Of a stretch of DNA of 64,000 bases, positions 54,014 to 64,000 are shown piece by piece. This DNA comes from Chrysomallon squamiferum (lineage: Eukaryota > Mollusca > Gastropoda > Neomphalida > Peltospiridae): contig CM022679.1 in the NCBI GenBank assembly GCA_012295275.1, forward strand, positions 2,212,116-2,276,115, given 5' to 3'. The first letter of the stretch is position 1; each line of letters opens with the position of its first letter. A model generated the notes under the pieces. That model was not told the DNA's origin, did no database searches, and saw only the letters and a program-made list of their open reading frames with translations. Made by a program: the position numbers and the translations under genes.

Positions 54014-54987
54014 CTGAATGAATTGTATCTTGCATACGATATATGTATGATATCAGTGGCATTCCACTTCTCCTTTTTCTGTGAAATTTTGAAATCGTCT
54101 GTGCTGGAGGTCAGATGGTAAGGGACAGTAAATTGTTACAAGAAGAATGTCAGCTCGATGTACATATCAAAAGACAAGTTAATCAACCTGGGCACAGAAC
54201 CGCATACAGACATAATAACCTTAGGCTTTCTACAAGGCAATAAATAAATAAATAAAAATGTAGAAGAGAACAGAAGCGGGACCGATATTAATAATTTGTA
54301 TTCTGGCCGAGTCAGCGAGCTCATTGACTTTTTTGCCGTTCATTCGATTCGCGTGTCCGTGTTTGTAATAATGATACGTCTTTTTTTCACTGCCGTTGTT
54401 CAAGAACACGACCCTACACAAATAAATGAACTTTTAATTAATATCTGGATCCACTATAAATAATAAAAAAAACCCTTTAACCTGATCTGATATGATTAGA
54501 GGGTTGTAACTTTCGACATAGTAAAAATATAATCTCTACAGAAGTTTGAAATTTTGCTATTTTAACGAAAGACGGTCATTTATTTTGTTTTGTTTATATG
54601 TATATATATATATATTTTTTTTTTGAGTTGTTTTGGAATTTATGAAGAAAGACTGACGTTTATGTTTTAGAGAAAATTTGTAAACATTGTTTACACGAGT
54701 GGTTTCTTTGATCATTGATGTATGCGACCGTGAACAGGGAATTTATTTGCATAGAAAATCTGAATACAGACATTTTAAAAGGATTATAAAGTTTTCTGCG
54801 GGTTTTACGACGAAGGACTTGGATTTATTTGAAGAAACGTTTGTCTGTTTAAAAAGCATCAGCTTCTCGCAGTTTGAAATTCATTTTAAGTCTGCTAAAC
54901 TTTTCTTCTGAAATTCACTGTCGAGGTGAGAAAAAAAATTGGCAAAGCTCTGTAAAATAGGAAATATTCTGAAGAAATGAAAAGCAA

Positions 54988-55095
54988 AATAAATAAATAA
55001 ATAAATAGATAAATATTAATGAATAAATAAATAAATAAATAAATATTAATAAATAAATAAATAAATAAATAAATAAATATTAATGAATAAATTTC
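54988..55095. repeat. (AAAT)n imperfect microsatellite
   Basis: AAAT units interrupted by repeated ATATTAATGAAT or ATATTAATAAAT segments, giving a short higher-order pattern. Confidence 0.85.
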
Positions 55096-55736
55096 TATGG
55101 TAAGAAAAATAGTCGTCAAAATCAAAACACTCTATAAGATTTTAGACGATAACGTTTTCACCTTAAAAAAAAGCGCATGTCAAATTTATGCTGATCTTTT
55201 TTCAAGTCAGTAGTTTTTGTTTATACCAAATTAGTGATTTTGAGGTGAAAAAAAAGAAGAAAAAAGCTACAAAAACAAAACAAACATTTAAGTCAATAAA
55301 TAGCTTAATATATAATAATTAATTTAAAAATAAAGAAATTAAAAAAAAAAAACACCAACAAAAAGACAAAAGGAATATTCCTTAAGAAAAAGCAAAGCAA
55401 ATTAATAATAATAAAAATAATACCGCCGTTACTACAACACTACATCTACTACTACACTATTGCTGCTACTGCTACATCTACTATTAACAATAAAACTGAA
55501 GCTAAGAATGAATAATTTTGTAACTAAAATCTCGGAATATCTGAGTTCTCTCTCATGTCAGTGAGAATCCTGTACTAAAACGACGATCAATAATACTTCG
55601 ACAAGCGAGACAGAAAAAAAAAAAAAAAAAAAAAAAAACGTTTAAAAAAAGAAGACAGGACTGTAGCGGGTTGAGTTACGAAACTAAAATATTATAGACT
55701 GAACTCTTAAGTAGGAAAAAAAAAAAAAAAAAAAAA

Positions 55737-55865
55737 ATGAAAAGTTTAGAAGATATCGTACGTCGACCGAAAGTGACATTCATTAAAGTGGCAATGTCCA
55801 AAGCGAGAAGAAAAAGACTTTCAAGCAGTCAGAAAGAAGATTCGAACGGAAGTATTCTTCAGTGT
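55737..55865 (+). CDS. Candidate alternative first coding exon of the CNBD2-like gene
   Basis: An ATG just after a poly(A) run opens a 43-codon frame beginning MKSLEDIVRRPKVTFIKVAM, with a basic/Ser segment and a TGT|GTGAGT donor. It ends in phase 0 and so could splice directly to the 58364 exon of the CNBD2-like gene. It could also be chance; there is no further support. Confidence 0.35.
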
Positions 55866-56165
55866 GTGAGTACAGAGACATTTTGTGAAACGTTGTCAAA
55901 TTGTAAATTAAAAACTATGCTATTAATAAAATATTATTATATAAATAACTAATATCTTGTGTAAAGCTAAATTACAATATTTTGTAAAATGTTCAAAATG
56001 TCCTGTAGTAAAACATAATATGTACAAAACTGGTGCGTCGCTCTTTGGGCCGGATTTACAAAGGAAAAAAGAACACCAAAATTGATGCCTTAAAGGTAAC
56101 GTCACGTCGTCTTTCATTACGTCTAGAAGTTAAATAAGTTAATGAAAAAAATAAAATAAAGGTAA

Positions 56166-56196
<31 letters not shown>

Positions 56197-57294
56197 AAAT
56201 GACGAATAAAATAAAATATAATTTACAGCAGCCGAAAACAATCTGAGCAAACCTGAACTGTTTCCATCAATATCAATATCTAAATAATTATAATGCAAAA
56301 AGTAAAAATGTTTCCAAATTTTCGAGAACCGAAGCAAATTCTAAGTTAACAACTTTAGTATAAGTAAATTAAATATGTTTATATGGTTTTTAATGCAGAT
56401 GAAAAATCTAGATAGATGACTAATAAAACAAAACAGAATTTTAAGCAGCCGATTTGATTTTTGGTTCGTTGCTGTTTTAGAAGTCTTGCGAACGTCCCTG
56501 AAAATCAAAATATAGACTGTGCTCATGTACATTATCTGAGGTTTAAAAAACAAAACAAAAAACATGGAACTCGCTGAGTATTCACTCTCGTTTTCGTTGT
56601 TAAGTGTACATATTTCTCCGATTATCTTTTTCTCCTCCACCTTTCACTTTCTCTCTCATTCACCTACTCTCTCTTTTTGTCTCTTATATGCCTATCTTTC
56701 TTTGCTTAACTCTTGTTAATGTGAGTTTGTTTTCGTCCTTTTGTCGTAGGCAAAGACACACCCATACACACACATACAAACTACAATCCAGTTCATACAC
56801 GACAACATTCATATATAACATCAAATTACAGTACAGTGCAGGTGGTTATTGTTTAGCCATCCAATAAATATTTGAACAAGTCGTTTGACTTTACAAAAGC
56901 CAGATACGGCTTCAGTTCACGAACCAAGTTTAATTTTCTTCTTTTGTACTTCTTTTCTCTATTTTAAAAACACTGGTATTTCTGTGACATAAGCTTTCTT
57001 TGACAGCAGCGAGAGCAGAACGTGTGAGAGCAACTAATGTTTAAAAGTTAACACATTCTCAGTATGCGACAAATAGGCTTAGATGTAGGTGATCACACAT
57101 ATGTAAAATAACTCCAACGTTGCAAAGTTCTTCTGGTTCTCATAGGAAGAATTAGATTAGTCTGCAAAGCACTCTTTTCTGCAAGTTCGTTATAGAAAGA
57201 AATTTCAAAATACACTACCGGATAGGAAATAAAATGAATTTCAGAGCGGATATGTTTTGGTTTTATTAAATTGTATGAAAAAGGTTATCAAATT

Positions 57295-63747
<6,453 letters not shown>

Positions 63748-63827
63748 GTTAGAACGGGAAATTAACTATCATCGTGTCCGTCCATCTATTCATGCTCTCA
63801 TCCATCCGAAACTATTATAATGACATA

Positions 63828-63853
63828 TATTATTATTATTATTATTATTACGG

Positions 63854-63920
<67 letters not shown>
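63828..63920. repeat. (ATT)n and (TTTA)n microsatellites
   Basis: ATT runs either side of a short ACGG interruption, then eleven or so TTTA units, in the last partial intron of the CNBD2-like gene. Confidence 0.95.
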
Positions 63921-63923
<3 letters not shown>

Positions 63924-64000
63924 TACACATTTAAAAAAAAGAAAAAAGTCGGATATGTCCCATTCTTGCTAGAGCTGGTGACTGGTGTACTAAATATGTT

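Larger units (their letters stand above)
42887..57294. other. Gene-poor 14-kb region
   Basis: Between RNF2 and the CNBD2-like gene I find no complete gene. It starts with the RNF2 3' UTR. It then holds SINE-like tails, AAT/AAAT/CT/ATCT/AG microsatellites, a diverged 45-bp tandem array (49800-50510), a hAT-like end (51792-51808), a polypyrimidine tract (53560-53703), and candidate first or non-coding exons at 52608-52676 and 55737-55865. An ATG at 48151 in a good start context reads MAEGAPKQQKTWLPGHW before running into AAT repeats; it may be an orphan exon or chance. Confidence 0.6.

Noticed and set aside
54687-54911. 74-codon open frame starting MFTRVVSL
   Set aside because: No splice signals in a usable phase and no recognisable family; consistent with chance in a gene-poor region.

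Overview
This is an AT-rich animal nuclear contig, most likely from a mollusc. All recognisable genes are interrupted by GT-AG introns. Microsatellites are everywhere: TG, AG, CT, ATT, AAAT, ATCT, ACAT. At least two places carry the 'GGGGTGTCGTTAAAC...ATTCATTC' tail common in molluscan interspersed repeats. There are no bacterial features, and I recognised no tRNA or rRNA genes. The exons below were assembled by hand from splice sites and reading-phase continuity; phases agree across every junction listed for the named genes.

Layout, left to right. (1) 271-10173, minus: N-terminal half (566 residues, 16 exons) of a von Willebrand factor A domain protein of the VWA3A/VWA3B family, running off the left edge. 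(2) 10174-13156: intergenic, with a SINE-like tail, a probable MITE and consensus CRE sites. (3) 13157-16427, plus: a three-exon gene for an 810-residue basic, Ser/Lys-rich protein I do not recognise. (4) 17876-26847, minus: RINT1, complete, 14 coding exons, 764 residues. (5) 28264-30536, plus: UBE2I (UBC9, the SUMO E2), complete, 163 residues. (6) 32180-40280, minus: E4F1, complete, 15 exons, 835 residues. (7) 40913-42886, plus: RNF2/RING1 (the Polycomb PRC1 RING E3), complete, 380 residues. (8) 42887-57294: a 14-kb gene-poor stretch with repeats and a few candidate first exons. (9) 57295-63747, plus: a cyclic-nucleotide-binding-domain protein, probably CNBD2, running off the right edge.

RINT1, UBE2I, E4F1 and RNF2 alternate in orientation, giving two head-to-head pairs (RINT1/UBE2I, 1.4 kb apart; E4F1/RNF2, 632 bp apart) and one tail-to-tail pair (UBE2I/E4F1). 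UBE2I, E4F1 and RNF2 all belong to nuclear SUMO/ubiquitin/Polycomb biology. The outer genes, VWA3A-like and CNBD2-like, belong to families linked to cilia or sperm. I found no convincing novel multi-gene system. The items most worth a second look are the unrecognised 810-residue protein with its CRE-bearing upstream region, the exon-derived minisatellite in the CNBD2-like gene, that gene's multiple possible first exons, and the shared E4F1/RNF2 promoter.
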